In this document: positions 18,801-29,477 of the stretch, piece after piece
Numbering within the stretch: the stretch's first letter is position 1
Layout: the number at the start of each line of letters is the position of its first letter
Origin: Methylorubrum populi
Lineage (GTDB): Bacteria > Pseudomonadota > Alphaproteobacteria > Rhizobiales > Beijerinckiaceae
DNA length: 64,000 bases
Reading direction: 5' to 3'
Assembly: GCA_020741775.1 (NCBI GenBank)
Contig: DYYG01000010.1
Span: 1 to 64,000 of the forward strand
Notes under the pieces: generated by a model
The model's database searches: none
What the model was told of the DNA's origin: nothing
What the model saw: the letters and a program-made list of their open reading frames with translations, nothing else
Program-made: the position numbers and the translations under genes

Positions 18801-19481
18801 CTATTCGCGCCGCAACAGGCGGTCGACCATGAGGTCGGACCAGAAGCCGGCGCGGAATTTCTGCGTGAGCGCGGCCGGATCGTAATGGTGCTCGACCCAA
18901 TCGAGGAAGCCGAGGTCCCGGGCTTCGCCCTCGCGCAGATAGGTGGCGAAGAAGGCGTCGAGAATCCCGGTCTTGGCGAAGCGGAAATGGCCGTAGCGCG
19001 GCGAGAGCTGGCGCAGGGCTTCTCGCACCGGCCGCCCCTCGTGCAGGATCAGGAACAAAGCGGCGGCAAGCCCCGCCCGGTCCGCCCCCGACTTGCAATG
19101 CATCACCGCCGGGTAGTCGAGGCCGGCGAAGAAGTCCTTGGCCGCGAGCAGGGTCTCGCGAGAGGGCGCCTCGCGGGAGCGCAGCACGAATTCGACCAGC
19201 GTGAGCCCCTGCCGCTCGCAGGCCTCCCGCTGCAGCGGCCAGGAGCCGTGCTCGCGCCCTCCGCGCAGGGACACCACCGTGCGCACGCCCTGCCGCTTGA
19301 ACCACGCGAGCTGGTGCGGTGTTGGCTGGGCCGAGCGCCAGACGAGGCCGGTGCCGATCCGGTGCCGGTTGAGATAGGCGACGCGGAAAATCCCGTGATC
19401 GACGAGCAGCATGTTCGCCCAGGCCTTGGCCCGGGAGAGGGATCCGTCGATGGGCCGCTCGAACTTCGCGATGCGCGCCAT
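18801..19481 (-). CDS. Tyrosine/dual-specificity phosphatase-like protein
   Basis: The product is 226 residues from MARIAKFERPIDGSLSRAKAW. The P-loop HCKSGADRAG fits the cysteine phosphatase signature HCX5R, preceded by the conserved YPAVM strand. An upstream GLVWRSAQPTPHQLAWFKRQGVRTVVSLRGG region is typical of DSP/PTP-like folds with the general-acid loop missing or displaced. The ORF track starts at 19823, inside the divergent GNAT gene, so a later ATG must be used. No strong ribosome site is visible at 19481. First gene of a two-gene operon with the WcbI-like gene. Substrate (protein, lipid or glycan phosphate) unknown. Confidence 0.75.
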   Translation of the reverse strand: MARIAKFERPIDGSLSRAKAWANMLLVDHGIFRVAYLNRHRIGTGLVWRSAQPTPHQLAWFKRQGVRTVVSLRGGREHGSWPLQREACERQGLTLVEFVLRSREAPSRETLLAAKDFFAGLDYPAVMHCKSGADRAGLAAALFLILHEGRPVREALRQLSPRYGHFRFAKTGILDAFFATYLREGEARDLGFLDWVEHHYDPAALTQKFRAGFWSDLMVDRLLRRE

Positions 19482-19664
19482 GCGCCGCGCGTAGCGCGTT
19501 TCAGGAGGAAGAAATCGATTGAACACGGATCGCGTGGGAATGCCTGCGGAGCGTCCGTCTATCAGCCCGCCCGTCGAGCGACAACGCGGCTCCGCTCGCG
19601 CCATTGCCGAACCGCTCGCTTTGCCAGCATCATGCCCGCGCCCGCCCGCAACCGGAGCCCCGCG

Positions 19665-20171
19665 ATGACGACGAACACCGTGAGCATCCGCCGCGCCCGG
19701 ACCGCGGATGCCGCCGGACTCTCTGCGGTGTTCGACGCCGCATGGCGCGAAGCCTATCAGGGCGTGATTCCGGGTGTCGCGCTTGAGCGTTTCCTGGCCC
19801 GGCGCGGTCCGGCGAGCTGGCACGCCATGATCGGCAGCGGAAGGGGATTGGCCGTCGTCGCCTTCGGCGACCGGATCGCGGGCTACGCCGCCTATGGCCG
19901 GGCACGCGACCGCACTCTGGCGACGGACGGCGAGATCGACGAACTCTACATCGCGCCGGAATTTCAGGGGCTCGGCCTCGGCACCCGCCTGTTCCGGGCC
20001 GTGCGCAACGACCTGATCGATCGCGGGCTCACCCGCATCGGGGTCTGGGCGCTGGCCGACAATGCCCGCGCCCGCGCCTTCTACGAGGGGCTGGGGGGCG
20101 TGGCCGGACCGACCTCGGTCGAGCGCCTCTCCGGCATCTGCCTGCCACGGGCCGCCTACCTGTTCTTCTGA
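19665..20171 (+). CDS. GNAT-family N-acetyltransferase
   Basis: The product is 168 residues from [20 protein letters not shown], behind CGGAG. The acetyl-CoA loop is clear: [21 protein letters not shown] (motif A Q/RxxGxG/A). Motif B is [17 protein letters not shown]. The substrate is not predictable. The large ORF 18540-20171 fuses this gene to an antisense shadow of the phosphatase operon and should be ignored upstream of 19665. Confidence 0.85.
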   Translation: MTTNTVSIRRARTADAAGLSAVFDAAWREAYQGVIPGVALERFLARRGPASWHAMIGSGRGLAVVAFGDRIAGYAAYGRARDRTLATDGEIDELYIAPEFQGLGLGTRLFRAVRNDLIDRGLTRIGVWALADNARARAFYEGLGGVAGPTSVERLSGICLPRAAYLFF

Positions 20172-20353
20172 AAGAGGTTTTTCAGGGCAGAACGGCAGCC
20201 GGTGAAACCACTTGGCCGAAGGGGCGATTTCAATTCCGGCCCGCGCATTCTAAGACAGCCGGCGATGGGTGCGGCGTGATGAGCCGGCCCGCGAGAGACA
20301 CCCGCGGGACGACGCGACGCGTCCGGCGGCCGGATCAAAGAGAGCACTGGGCA

Positions 20354-20890
20354 ATGGACATCAACGCCATCTCGATCGGCAAGAACCCGCCCCACGACGT
20401 CAACGTGATCATCGAGGTTCCCCTCGGCGGAGAGCCAATCAAGTACGAGATGGACAAGGATGCCGGCACGCTGGTCGTCGATCGCTTCCTCTATACGCCG
20501 ATGTTCTATCCGGGGAATTACGGCTTCATCCCGCACACCCTCTCGGGCGATGGCGACCCGTGCGACGTGCTGGTGGCCAATACCCGCGCCATCATCCCCG
20601 GCGCGATCATCAGCGTCCGCCCGGTTGGCGTGCTGGTGATGGAGGACGATGGCGGCGAGGACGAGAAGATCATCGCCGTGCCCTCGCGCAAGCTGACGCA
20701 GCGCTACAATCGGGTCGAGAACTACACCGACCTGCCGGAAATCACGATCAGCCAGATCCAGCACTTCTTCGAGCACTACAAAGACCTCGAGCCCGGCAAG
20801 TGGGTGAAGGTCGTGCGCTGGGGCGACAAGGAGGAGGCCCAGCGGCTGATCCTGGAAGGCATCGAGCGCGGCAAGGCCCAGAAGGCCTGA
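20354..20890 (+). CDS. ppa: Inorganic pyrophosphatase
   Basis: Hydrolyses pyrophosphate to phosphate, pulling biosynthetic reactions forward. The product is 178 residues from [20 protein letters not shown]. Family I signature [10 protein letters not shown] carries the metal-binding aspartates. YGFIPHTL and the C-terminal [14 protein letters not shown] are also typical. Single-gene unit, convergent with the hydrolase gene. GGCCGTGGCGG...CGCCACGGCC just after the stop forms a terminator-like hairpin. Confidence 0.96.
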   Translation: MDINAISIGKNPPHDVNVIIEVPLGGEPIKYEMDKDAGTLVVDRFLYTPMFYPGNYGFIPHTLSGDGDPCDVLVANTRAIIPGAIISVRPVGVLVMEDDGGEDEKIIAVPSRKLTQRYNRVENYTDLPEITISQIQHFFEHYKDLEPGKWVKVVRWGDKEEAQRLILEGIERGKAQKA

Positions 20891-20910
20891 GCGTCCAACC
20901 GAGTTCCGGG

Positions 20911-20936
20911 CCGTGGCGGGAAATCGCCACGGCCCG
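20911..20936. terminator. Bidirectional hairpin between ppa and the hydrolase
   Basis: GGGCCGTGGCG and CGCCACGGCCC arms around GGAAAT, between convergent genes. There is no T run, but the stem is perfect. Confidence 0.5.
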
Positions 20937-20953
20937 AACGCTTCCTGCCTGCC

Positions 20954-21604
20954 CTATCGGGGCGAAGCCGACGCGTCGTCGATCAGATGCTGGCCGATCT
21001 CGGCCGCGACCGCATCCACATGCGTCTGCGCGAGATCGTGACCCGCATCCGGGAAAACCCGAAGGCGCGCATTCGGCAAGAGAGTCAGCAGGCGCTTCCC
21101 GACGGCGACCGGGCTGAGAGGGTCCGCGCCGCCCCACAGGAGCAAGGTCCGCGCCTTCACCATCGGAATCCGGCTGGAGAGATCGCAGACAGGGTCGGCG
21201 ATCCACCGCGCCGCGTTCGGGAAAGCGGTGAAGTAATCGAACCGCCAATCCGCCCCACCCAGATCGGCGACGGGTACACCGCCCGAGGTCACGGCCAGGA
21301 CGAGTCGCTCGACCGAGCCGGGCCGCGACAGGGCCAGCTTGAGCGCGATCAAGCCGCCCATCGATTGCGCGATGATATTGACCGGCTCCGTGATCTCACG
21401 CGCCACCAAGGCGACGAGATCCTCGATCCCGGCGATCCCCGGCCGCGACGGCTCGGTCCCCAATCCCGGCCACGAGAAGAACACGCCGTCTAACCGCGCC
21501 CTGTCGGCGACCGGCTTCCAGAAGGACGCATGGCCCGAGGCTCCGGGCAGGAAGAGCGTCTTGGAGGACGGCTTGGAGGGCGGCTTGGAGGGCGACTTGG
21601 GCAT
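20954..21604 (-). CDS. Alpha/beta-hydrolase
   Basis: The product is 216 residues. The nucleophile elbow is AQSMGGL (G/AxSxG type), the acid Asp is probably in LLLWGGADPLSP and the His in FPDAGHDLAQ, a complete triad. The opening FLPGASGHASFWKPVADR resembles BioH- or RsbQ-like small hydrolases. The N terminus KSPSKPPSKPSSK is encoded by three 12-bp tandem repeats and may not be structured; the true start could be later. It lies immediately downstream of pyrH (71 nt) and may be co-transcribed. Substrate unknown. Confidence 0.75.
   Translation of the reverse strand: MPKSPSKPPSKPSSKTLFLPGASGHASFWKPVADRARLDGVFFSWPGLGTEPSRPGIAGIEDLVALVAREITEPVNIIAQSMGGLIALKLALSRPGSVERLVLAVTSGGVPVADLGGADWRFDYFTAFPNAARWIADPVCDLSSRIPMVKARTLLLWGGADPLSPVAVGKRLLTLLPNARLRVFPDAGHDLAQTHVDAVAAEIGQHLIDDASASPR
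21560..21595. repeat. Three 12-bp tandem repeats in the hydrolase start
   Basis: CTTGGAGG(A/G)CGG repeated three times in tandem, encoding the Ser-Lys-Pro-rich N terminus. Repeat number may vary by slippage without shifting the frame. Confidence 0.75.
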
Positions 21605-21675
21605 GATGCATCCGAAGAGCCCGGAAGGGTCCGCTCCCGTCGCCGCGACGCTTCCCCGGCCGCCGTCAGCGGCCC

Positions 21676-22398
21676 TTACGGCACCACGTGGGTCGAGACC
21701 GAGGCACCCGTCAGGATCGCGGTGATCGAGCTCGGGGCGTGGACGGAGCCGACCACGATGGTGAGCCGGCTCTCCCGCGCCAGGGCGAAGGCGGCGGTAT
21801 CCATCACCTTGAGATCGCGGGCGATGGCCTCGTCATGGGTGATGCGGTCGTAGCGGATCGCGTGCGGATCGCTCTTCGGATCGGCCGAATAGACTCCGTC
21901 CACCTGGGTCGCCTTCAGCACGGCGTCGCAGCGCAGTTCCGCCGCCCGCAGCACCGCGGCCGTATCGGTGGTGAAGTACGGATTGCCGGTGCCGCCCGCG
22001 AGCACCACGACCTGCCCCTTGTCGAGATGGTGCAAAGCCGGCTGGCGGGCATAGGTCTCGCAGATCGTCGGCATCGAGACCGCCGACATGGTGCGCGCCT
22101 GCACGCCCGCGGCGTTCAGTGCTGTCTCGATGGCGAGTGAGTTCATCACCGTGGCCATCATCCCGAGGGAATCGCCCGTCGCCCGGTCGATCCAGCCGGC
22201 CTGGGAGATGCGGGCGCCGCGAATCATGTTGCCGCCGCCCACCACCACCGCGACCTGAATCCCGCGGGCGATGGTGTTGGCGATGTCCTCGGCCAGGGCA
22301 GCGAGGGTTGGGGGATGGAGCCAGTATCCGTCCGGGGCCGCGAGCGCCTCCCCGGAGAGCTTGATGAGGACTCGGCGGTAGGGTGTCGTTTCCGACAT
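21676..22398 (-). CDS. pyrH: UMP kinase
   Basis: Hexameric UMP to UDP kinase of the amino-acid kinase family. The product is 240 residues with ribosome site GAGGAT. Motifs: RVLIKLSGEAL (phosphate loop Lys), VAVVVGGGNMIRG, GDSLGMMATVMNSLAI, and the ATP-binding VVLAGGTGNPYFTTDTAA. Third gene of rpsB-tsf-pyrH. In the normal cluster frr comes next, but here an alpha/beta-hydrolase does and frr is elsewhere in the window. The C terminus (GASVSTHVVP) is slightly longer than in many homologues. Confidence 0.95.
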   Translation of the reverse strand: MSETTPYRRVLIKLSGEALAAPDGYWLHPPTLAALAEDIANTIARGIQVAVVVGGGNMIRGARISQAGWIDRATGDSLGMMATVMNSLAIETALNAAGVQARTMSAVSMPTICETYARQPALHHLDKGQVVVLAGGTGNPYFTTDTAAVLRAAELRCDAVLKATQVDGVYSADPKSDPHAIRYDRITHDEAIARDLKVMDTAAFALARESRLTIVVGSVHAPSSITAILTGASVSTHVVP

Positions 22399-22587
22399 CG
22401 AAGATCCTCGTCGTCTCGGGCGGTTCGCGTGGCGGCTTCTACCAACACGGGGCCCCGAACGTCGAGGGGCGGCGGCATCGCTGCCGCCGCCCCTGACGAG
22501 ACGATCTGTGAGGATCGGGAATGATCGAGGCGCCCTCCGCCGGAGCGGATACCGGTCCGGCGAAAGGGAACGCGTCGGAAGATGGAT

Positions 22588-23508
22588 TTAGCGGGACATG
22601 CTCGCCACTTCGGCGGCGAAGTCCGGCCCTTCTTCCTTCTCGATGCCCTCGCCGAGGGCGTAGCGGACGAAGCCCTTGATCGTGACCTCGGCGCCGGCCT
22701 TGCCAGCGGCCTCCTTGAGGATCTGCGAGACGGTCTTCGAGCCGTCATGGACGAAGGGCTGCTCCAAGAGGGTGACCTCCTTGTAGTAGCTCTTCAGGCC
22801 GCTCTCGACGATCTTGGCCAGCACGTGGTCCGGCTTGCCGGCGTTCTTCTCGCGCAGGATGTTGCTCTCGCGCTCGACCACGGCCGTATCGACACCGGAG
22901 GCGTCCAGCGCGGTCGGGTTGGTCGCGGCGACGTGCATGGCGATCTGCCGGCCGAGCGTGGAGAGGAACTCGACATCGCCCTCGGATTCGAGCGCGACGA
23001 GTACGCCGATTTTGCCGAGGCCTTCGCTGATCTGGCCGTGGACGTAGGACGCGATCACGCCCTTGGCCACTTCGAGCTTGGCGACACGACGCAGGGTCAT
23101 GTTCTCGCCGATGGTGGCGATGAGGTTCGACAGCGTGTCCTTCACCGTGTCGGACGAGCCGGGGAAGGTCGCGGCCTCCAGGCCTTCCAGGCTGCCGTCG
23201 GTGTTGAGCGCCAGCTTGGCGGCTTCGCGGGCGAAGGCCTGGAAGCTGTCGTTGCGGGCAACGAAGTCCGTCTCGGAATTCACCTCGACGATGGCGGCGT
23301 GACGGCCGGCGGATTCGACGGCGACGAGGCCCTCGGCGGCGACGCGGCCGGCTTTCTTGGCGGCCTTGGCGAGACCCTTCTTGCGCAGCCAGTCGATCGC
23401 CGCCTCGAGGTCGCCATTGGTCTCGTTGAGCGCGCCTTTGCAATCCATCATGCCGGCGCCGGTCTTTTCGCGAAGCTCCTTCACGAGAGCGGCGGTGATG
23501 TTGGCCAT
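22588..23508 (-). CDS. tsf: Elongation factor Ts
   Basis: Nucleotide exchange factor for EF-Tu. The product is 306 residues from [20 protein letters not shown], behind AGAGGA. The ORF start at 23574 is too early. The N-terminal UBA-like domain (residues 1-55) is followed by the core with the invariant [10 protein letters not shown] motif, and two repeats of the dimerisation/core domain. Middle gene of rpsB-tsf-pyrH, 133 nt after rpsB. Confidence 0.97.
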   Translation of the reverse strand: MANITAALVKELREKTGAGMMDCKGALNETNGDLEAAIDWLRKKGLAKAAKKAGRVAAEGLVAVESAGRHAAIVEVNSETDFVARNDSFQAFAREAAKLALNTDGSLEGLEAATFPGSSDTVKDTLSNLIATIGENMTLRRVAKLEVAKGVIASYVHGQISEGLGKIGVLVALESEGDVEFLSTLGRQIAMHVAATNPTALDASGVDTAVVERESNILREKNAGKPDHVLAKIVESGLKSYYKEVTLLEQPFVHDGSKTVSQILKEAAGKAGAEVTIKGFVRYALGEGIEKEEGPDFAAEVASMSR

Positions 23509-23641
23509 GGCGATCCTCTTAAGGTCTGGAATGCAGGTCTGGAAGTGAATGAGCCCGGCGCTCGCTGAAAGCACCGGGCTGTGTAAGGTCTATGACGTTC
23601 CGTCCGCCGGGCTTTCGGCCCGGCGGCGCATCGAGAACGGA

Positions 23642-24706
23642 TCAGGCAGCGGCGGCTTCGACGAAGGCGCGGGACTGCTCGATCCAGCCGTCACGGGCGA
23701 TGCGGCCGTTGAGCTTCAGGTCGGTATCGAGCTTGGCCACGTCGTCGGGCTGCATGGCGGCGATCTGCCAGTAATGCCACACGCCGGCATCGTTGAGCTT
23801 CTGCACCAGCTGCGGGCCGACGCCGTTGAGCTTGGTCAGGTCGTCGGGCGCGCCGCGGGGGGCGGCGAGCTGCTCGAAATGCTCGGTCGACTCGGCGAGC
23901 GCCGCCACGTCGGCCGGGGCGATGGCATCGGAGGCCACGGAAGCCACGACGTCGTCGTTGGCCGGCAGCTCCTCGGCGGTCGGCTCCTCGGAGGCGCCGA
24001 CATCGATGCCCAGAGCACCCTGGCCACGGCCGATGCCCTCGATCGCCGCGCGGGCGATCAGGTCGCAGTAGAGCGCGATGGCGCGGCCGGCGTCGTCATT
24101 GGCCGGGACGATGTAGGAGATGCCGTCCGGGTTGCAGTTCGTGTCGACGATGGCCGCGACCGGGATACCGAGGCGCTGGGCCTCCTTGATCGCGAGCTGC
24201 TCCTTGTTGGTGTCGATCACGAACAGGAGGTCGGGCACACCGCCCATATCCTTGATGCCGCCGAGCGCCTTCTCGAGCTTGTCCTTCTCGCGGGTCAGCA
24301 TGAGGCGCTCCTTCTTGGTGAGGCCGACGGCCCCGCCTTCGAGCGTCTCGTCGACCTTGCGCAGGCGCTGGATCGAGCCGGAGATGGTCTTCCAGTTGGT
24401 CAGCATGCCGCCAAGCCAGCGGGAGTTGACGTAGTACTGGGCCGAGCGCTTGGCCGCTTCGGCGATGGCATCGGCCGCCTGGCGCTTGGTGCCGACGAAC
24501 AGCACGCGGCCGCCGCGAGCAACGGTGTCGCTCACCGCCTGGAGGGCGGCGTGGAGCGCCGGCACCGTCTGGGCGAGGTCGATGATATGGATGTTGTTAC
24601 GGGTGCCGAAGATGTAGGGCTGCATCTTCGGGTTCCAGCGGTGCGACTGGTGCCCGAAATGGGCGCCGGCCTCGAGGAGCTGGCGCATAGAGAAATCGAC
24701 GGCCAT
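23642..24706 (-). CDS. rpsB: 30S ribosomal protein S2 with C-terminal extension
   Basis: Small-subunit protein needed for S1 binding. The start is at 24706 ([20 protein letters not shown]). The canonical domain ends near residue 235 ([14 protein letters not shown]). The product is 354 residues, about 100 longer than typical S2. The extra part is an acidic linker (residues 245-285) and a compact domain [27 protein letters not shown], which looks like a helix-hairpin-helix module. Similar tails occur on other Rhizobiales proteins such as some L21 and NuoE. Promoter candidate at 24823-24851. Confidence 0.95.
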   Translation of the reverse strand: MAVDFSMRQLLEAGAHFGHQSHRWNPKMQPYIFGTRNNIHIIDLAQTVPALHAALQAVSDTVARGGRVLFVGTKRQAADAIAEAAKRSAQYYVNSRWLGGMLTNWKTISGSIQRLRKVDETLEGGAVGLTKKERLMLTREKDKLEKALGGIKDMGGVPDLLFVIDTNKEQLAIKEAQRLGIPVAAIVDTNCNPDGISYIVPANDDAGRAIALYCDLIARAAIEGIGRGQGALGIDVGASEEPTAEELPANDDVVASVASDAIAPADVAALAESTEHFEQLAAPRGAPDDLTKLNGVGPQLVQKLNDAGVWHYWQIAAMQPDDVAKLDTDLKLNGRIARDGWIEQSRAFVEAAAA

Positions 24707-25070
24707 GATTCTTTGGTCTCTCCGGTTGATACCGCCGCGGAGGATCGTAGCCGGCTGAGATGCCGACCACCGGAAACGCCCCATTCAGGCATGGGGCCGG
24801 CTCCGCGTGTGGAATGGGCGGGGCGTTAGCAGGGAAAGCCGCGATTGGCAAGCCGGCTGCGCCGCGGCCTCCGGTTCCGACGGGCGAGGCGGCGGCCGCC
24901 CTCGATGCGGGGCCGGCGCCGGAGCACAGGCTCAGGCTGCGGTTGAATCGAAGCCCGGCGGATGGCAGGGCCGGGAACCGCTCCGCAACCGGGTCGAACC
25001 CTGTTTGCAGCATTTGCCGCGAGGACCCGGCGACGCGCGAAGCGTGGCCGGATCCCCGCGCTGCACGGGG
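24707..25070. other. Region between rpsB and the CoA-transferase
   Basis: 364 nt, very GC-rich, without a credible gene. It contains the rpsB leader and promoter candidate, and a weak hairpin at the CoA-transferase stop (CCCCG/CGGGG nested in GGCCG/CGGCC, 25046-25080). The leader may carry S2 autoregulation, but I recognise no specific motif. Confidence 0.5.
24823..24851 (-). promoter_or_regulatory. Sigma-70-type promoter candidate for rpsB
   Basis: Minus strand TTGCCA, 17 nt, TAACGC. It would give a leader of about 110 nt before rpsB. The -35 is good and the -10 is mediocre. No start site is proven. Confidence 0.4.
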
Positions 25071-27053
25071 TTACGCGGCCGAGGCGACTGCCGGCGAGAT
25101 CATCTTCCGCGCCTTCTTGTCCTCGGTGGTGCCGAGGAAGGCCTGGGCCTCCTCCTTGCGCTCGAAGACGTGGGGGGCCACGCCGCGCTTGGTCAGGGCC
25201 TCCTCCATCTTCAGGCGCAGGAAGGCGCTGGTCGCGTAGCGGGTCGTCGTCGCGTAGTAGTTCGCCTGGAGATATTGAATCATCCCGGCATAATCGTCGT
25301 AGAGGTTCTCGTTGAGCCGGAAGCCGTCGTGGTTGATCACGGCATTGACCCGCTGACCGGCCTTGCGGCAGGCCTCGACGATGGTCATGCGCAGCTCGTC
25401 CATGTCGCTCTTCACCCGGCAATACCAGCCTTCCAGGTTGATGAAGAGGATGTTGCGCTCGCTGTCATAGCTGACGCGCGACTTCAGATCGAGATTGAGC
25501 AGGTCGGAGAGCAACTCCATCGGCTCGCCGCGGAAGATCCGCGGATCCATCGGCACCGGATTGCGCACGATCGGGGCGAAATCCATGTGGGCCAGGATAT
25601 CGCGCTCGATATCGATGCCCGGCGCCACCTCGATCAGTTCCAGCCCCTCACGGGTGAGCTGGAAGACGCAGCGTTCGGTGACGTAGATCACCGGCTGCGA
25701 GCGCTCAACGGCGTAGGGGCCCGAGAAGGTGTTCTGCTGGACCTGGGTGACGAATTTCCGGGCGCGCCCCTCGGTGACGATCTTCACCTGCCCGTCCTGC
25801 ACCGCGATCTCCAGGCCGCCGGCGGTGAAGGTGCCAGCGAAGACGACCGAGCGGGCATTCTGCGAGATGTTGATGAAGCCGCCGCAGCCATTGAGCTTGC
25901 CGCCGAACTTCGAGGTGTTGACGTTGCCGGCCCCATCGCACTCGGCCATGCCGAGGCAGGTCATGTCGAGGCCGCCACCGTCGTAGAAGTCGAACATCTG
26001 GTTCTGGTCGATGATGCAATCGGCATTGGTCGCCGCGCCGAAGCTCGACCCGGAAGCCAGCACGCCGCCGACCGCCCCGGCCTCGGTGGTCAGGGTGATG
26101 TAGGGGGTGATCTTCTCTTCGTTGGCGACGGAGGAGATGCCCTCGGGGGCGCCGACGCCGAGATTGACCACGCCGTTCGGCGGCAGCTCGAAGGCGGCGC
26201 GGCGGGCGATGATCTTGCGCTCGTTGAGCGCCATCCGCTTGATGCCGGTGACCGGCACCCGGATCTCGCCGGCGAGCGCGGCGTCGTACATCACGCCGTA
26301 ATTCATCCGGTGCATCTCGGGCTCGGCGACCACGACGCAATCGACGAGGATGCCGGGGACGCGGACGTCCTTGGGCAGGAGATAGCCGTCATCGACGATG
26401 CGCTCGACCTGGGCAACGACGATGCCGCCATTGTTGCGTGCGGCCATGGCCTGAGCGAGGCAATCGAGGGTCAGCGCCTCCTTCTCGAAGGAGAGATTGC
26501 CCGACGGATCGGCGGAGGTGGCGCGGATGAAGGCCACGTCGATCTTGGTGGCGGTGTAGAACAGCCATTCCTCGCCATCGACCTCGACGAGCTTGACGAT
26601 GTCCTCGGTCGTTACCTCGTTGACCTTGGCCCCGCCATGGCGCGGGTCGACATAGGTCTTGAGTCCCACCTTCGAGAACAGGCCCGGCTGGCCGGCGGCG
26701 CAGGCGCGATAGAGCTGCGAGATCACGCCCTGGGGCAGGTTGTAACCACGGATCAGGTTGTTCTGCGCCGCCTGCGCGACCTTGGGCATGCGCCCGAAAT
26801 TCGCGGCGATCACCCGCGAGAGCAGGCCGTCATGGTGGAGGCGGCCGGTGCCGAGCCCTTTCGAGTCGCCCGCGCCCGCGGTCATGATCAGGGTGAGCCC
26901 CCGGGGCGAGCCGGTCTCGACGAAGCGCTTTTCCAGGGCGGCGTGCAGCGCCTCCGGGATGCAGCTCTGGACGAAGCCGGTCGTGGTCAGGACATCGTTC
27001 TCGCGGATCAGCGCGATCGCCTCGTCGGCTGTGATGACCTTGTTCTTTTTCAT
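25071..27053 (-). CDS. Acyl-CoA:carboxylate CoA-transferase (YdiF/Pct-like) with C-terminal domain
   Basis: Family I CoA-transferase moving CoA between short-chain acids. The product is 660 residues from MKKNKVITADEAIALIREND, behind a CCGGAGGAAG-rich leader; the ORF start at 27338 is too early. Alpha and beta halves are fused. TTGFVQSCIPEAL and GAGDSKGLGTGRL mark the N half; LGVGAPEGISSVANEE and the probable catalytic Glu in TTEAGAVGG (near residue 325) mark the C half. The final 130 or so residues (from RNILFINLEGWYCRVKSDMD) go beyond YdiF and may be a SpoIIAA/STAS-like module. Candidate substrates are acetate, propionate or acetoacetate. A palindrome-rich region lies upstream. Confidence 0.82.
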   Translation of the reverse strand: MKKNKVITADEAIALIRENDVLTTTGFVQSCIPEALHAALEKRFVETGSPRGLTLIMTAGAGDSKGLGTGRLHHDGLLSRVIAANFGRMPKVAQAAQNNLIRGYNLPQGVISQLYRACAAGQPGLFSKVGLKTYVDPRHGGAKVNEVTTEDIVKLVEVDGEEWLFYTATKIDVAFIRATSADPSGNLSFEKEALTLDCLAQAMAARNNGGIVVAQVERIVDDGYLLPKDVRVPGILVDCVVVAEPEMHRMNYGVMYDAALAGEIRVPVTGIKRMALNERKIIARRAAFELPPNGVVNLGVGAPEGISSVANEEKITPYITLTTEAGAVGGVLASGSSFGAATNADCIIDQNQMFDFYDGGGLDMTCLGMAECDGAGNVNTSKFGGKLNGCGGFINISQNARSVVFAGTFTAGGLEIAVQDGQVKIVTEGRARKFVTQVQQNTFSGPYAVERSQPVIYVTERCVFQLTREGLELIEVAPGIDIERDILAHMDFAPIVRNPVPMDPRIFRGEPMELLSDLLNLDLKSRVSYDSERNILFINLEGWYCRVKSDMDELRMTIVEACRKAGQRVNAVINHDGFRLNENLYDDYAGMIQYLQANYYATTTRYATSAFLRLKMEEALTKRGVAPHVFERKEEAQAFLGTTEDKKARKMISPAVASAA

Positions 27054-28703
<1,650 letters not shown>

Positions 28704-28705
<2 letters not shown>

Positions 28706-28753
28706 AGCCTTGTCCGCGGAAGCGGTTGCCGGTTCCGCGTCAGAAAATGCTCT
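28704..28753. repeat. 50-bp interspersed-type palindromic element
   Basis: Nested inverted repeats: outer AGAGC/GCTCT and inner CGCGGAA/TTCCGCG, ending in GAAAATGCTCT. The layout matches palindromes scattered in intergenic DNA of Methylobacterium-like genomes. Only one copy lies in this window, so dispersal is from memory of the group. Confidence 0.5.
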
Positions 28754-29126
28754 GGCCGCGTTTCGGGACCAAGCGTCGCAACCGCGAAGCAGAGCCGCTA
28801 CGCGGTTGCCCCTGGCGGCGCGGACCTCTACATCGGCCGCTCCCCGCGGCCGATGCGCCTGATGGTTTCGCGAGCCCTCTCGGGCCTGCGTGGCGGCGGG
28901 GCTTGCAGTGACGGGGCGGTGCGGACCAGTTCTCTGCGCCGATCCTGTGACGCTCAGTGGGCCGAGCGGCTGCAGGCGCGTCGGGAGCGCGGGGAACAGG
29001 AACCGCGATCCCGGCGCAAGGCCCACCCACGTTTTCGCGAGCCAGAGACCGTTAACGGTCTTTCTCAAACAAAAACGAACGGGGCAGAGGGTATCCGTCG
29101 AGCTTAACCGCTCGAAGGTTGCAGCC
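28706..29126. other. Gene-poor spacer after the aminotransferase
   Basis: 421 nt. It holds the palindromic element (28704-28753), the hairpin at 28831-28855 and a perfect 16-bp palindrome AGACCGTTAACGGTCT (29046-29061) that may be an operator for the next small gene. ORFs here lack convincing coding character. Confidence 0.5.
28831..28855. repeat. Perfect 10-bp hairpin
   Basis: CATCGGCCGC-TCCCC-GCGGCCGATG, a perfect 10-bp stem with a 5-nt loop. It is downstream of the aminotransferase in non-coding DNA and could terminate in either direction. Confidence 0.55.
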
Positions 29127-29426
29127 TTGCCCCTATCCGACAGAAATCGCGCCTCCGCCCGCCAATATCTGCCGGAATCGAAGCTGGGCGACCTCGCCGG
29201 CCGTTTGCGGCGCCTCGCCGGCCATAAGGGCCTGGTGCGCGAGCAGATCTCCAGCCCGCTGCTTCTGCGCCTGCTCCCGAGGCCGAGCGACAGCGAGAAG
29301 CCGGGTTCCGAAGCCGCCCTGCTTCAGCGCCTCATCGATGCCAATCTCGATGCGACCCGGATCTCCTACCTGATGGCCAGTGCCGAGCAGGAGATCGCCA
29401 TCGCCCATTCCCGCCTGTCGGGCTGA
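29127..29426 (+). CDS. Small hypothetical protein
   Basis: The product is 99 residues if the TTG at 29127 is the start (AAGG about 9 nt upstream). The ORF track frame opens at 28890, but codon usage becomes typical, with strong third-position G/C, only from about 29130. The protein is helical and charged: YLPESKLGDLAGRLRRLAGHKG, LLQRLIDANLDATRISYLM. No transmembrane segment, cysteine pair or known motif. The start codon is uncertain. Function not recognised. Confidence 0.5.
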   Translation: MPLSDRNRASARQYLPESKLGDLAGRLRRLAGHKGLVREQISSPLLLRLLPRPSDSEKPGSEAALLQRLIDANLDATRISYLMASAEQEIAIAHSRLSG

Positions 29427-29477
29427 GCGCCTCTCACGAAACTCCCGCTGCGCCGTCGCGGCCGGGGGGCTACGTGA

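Noticed and set aside
18540-20171. 543-aa ORF fusing the GNAT gene to upstream sequence
   Set aside because: Only the last 168 residues are conserved GNAT. The rest is antisense to the phosphatase/WcbI-like operon.
28890-29126. N-terminal extension of the small ORF at 29127
   Set aside because: Codon pattern is atypical and the frame passes through non-coding palindromes. The coding signal starts near 29127.
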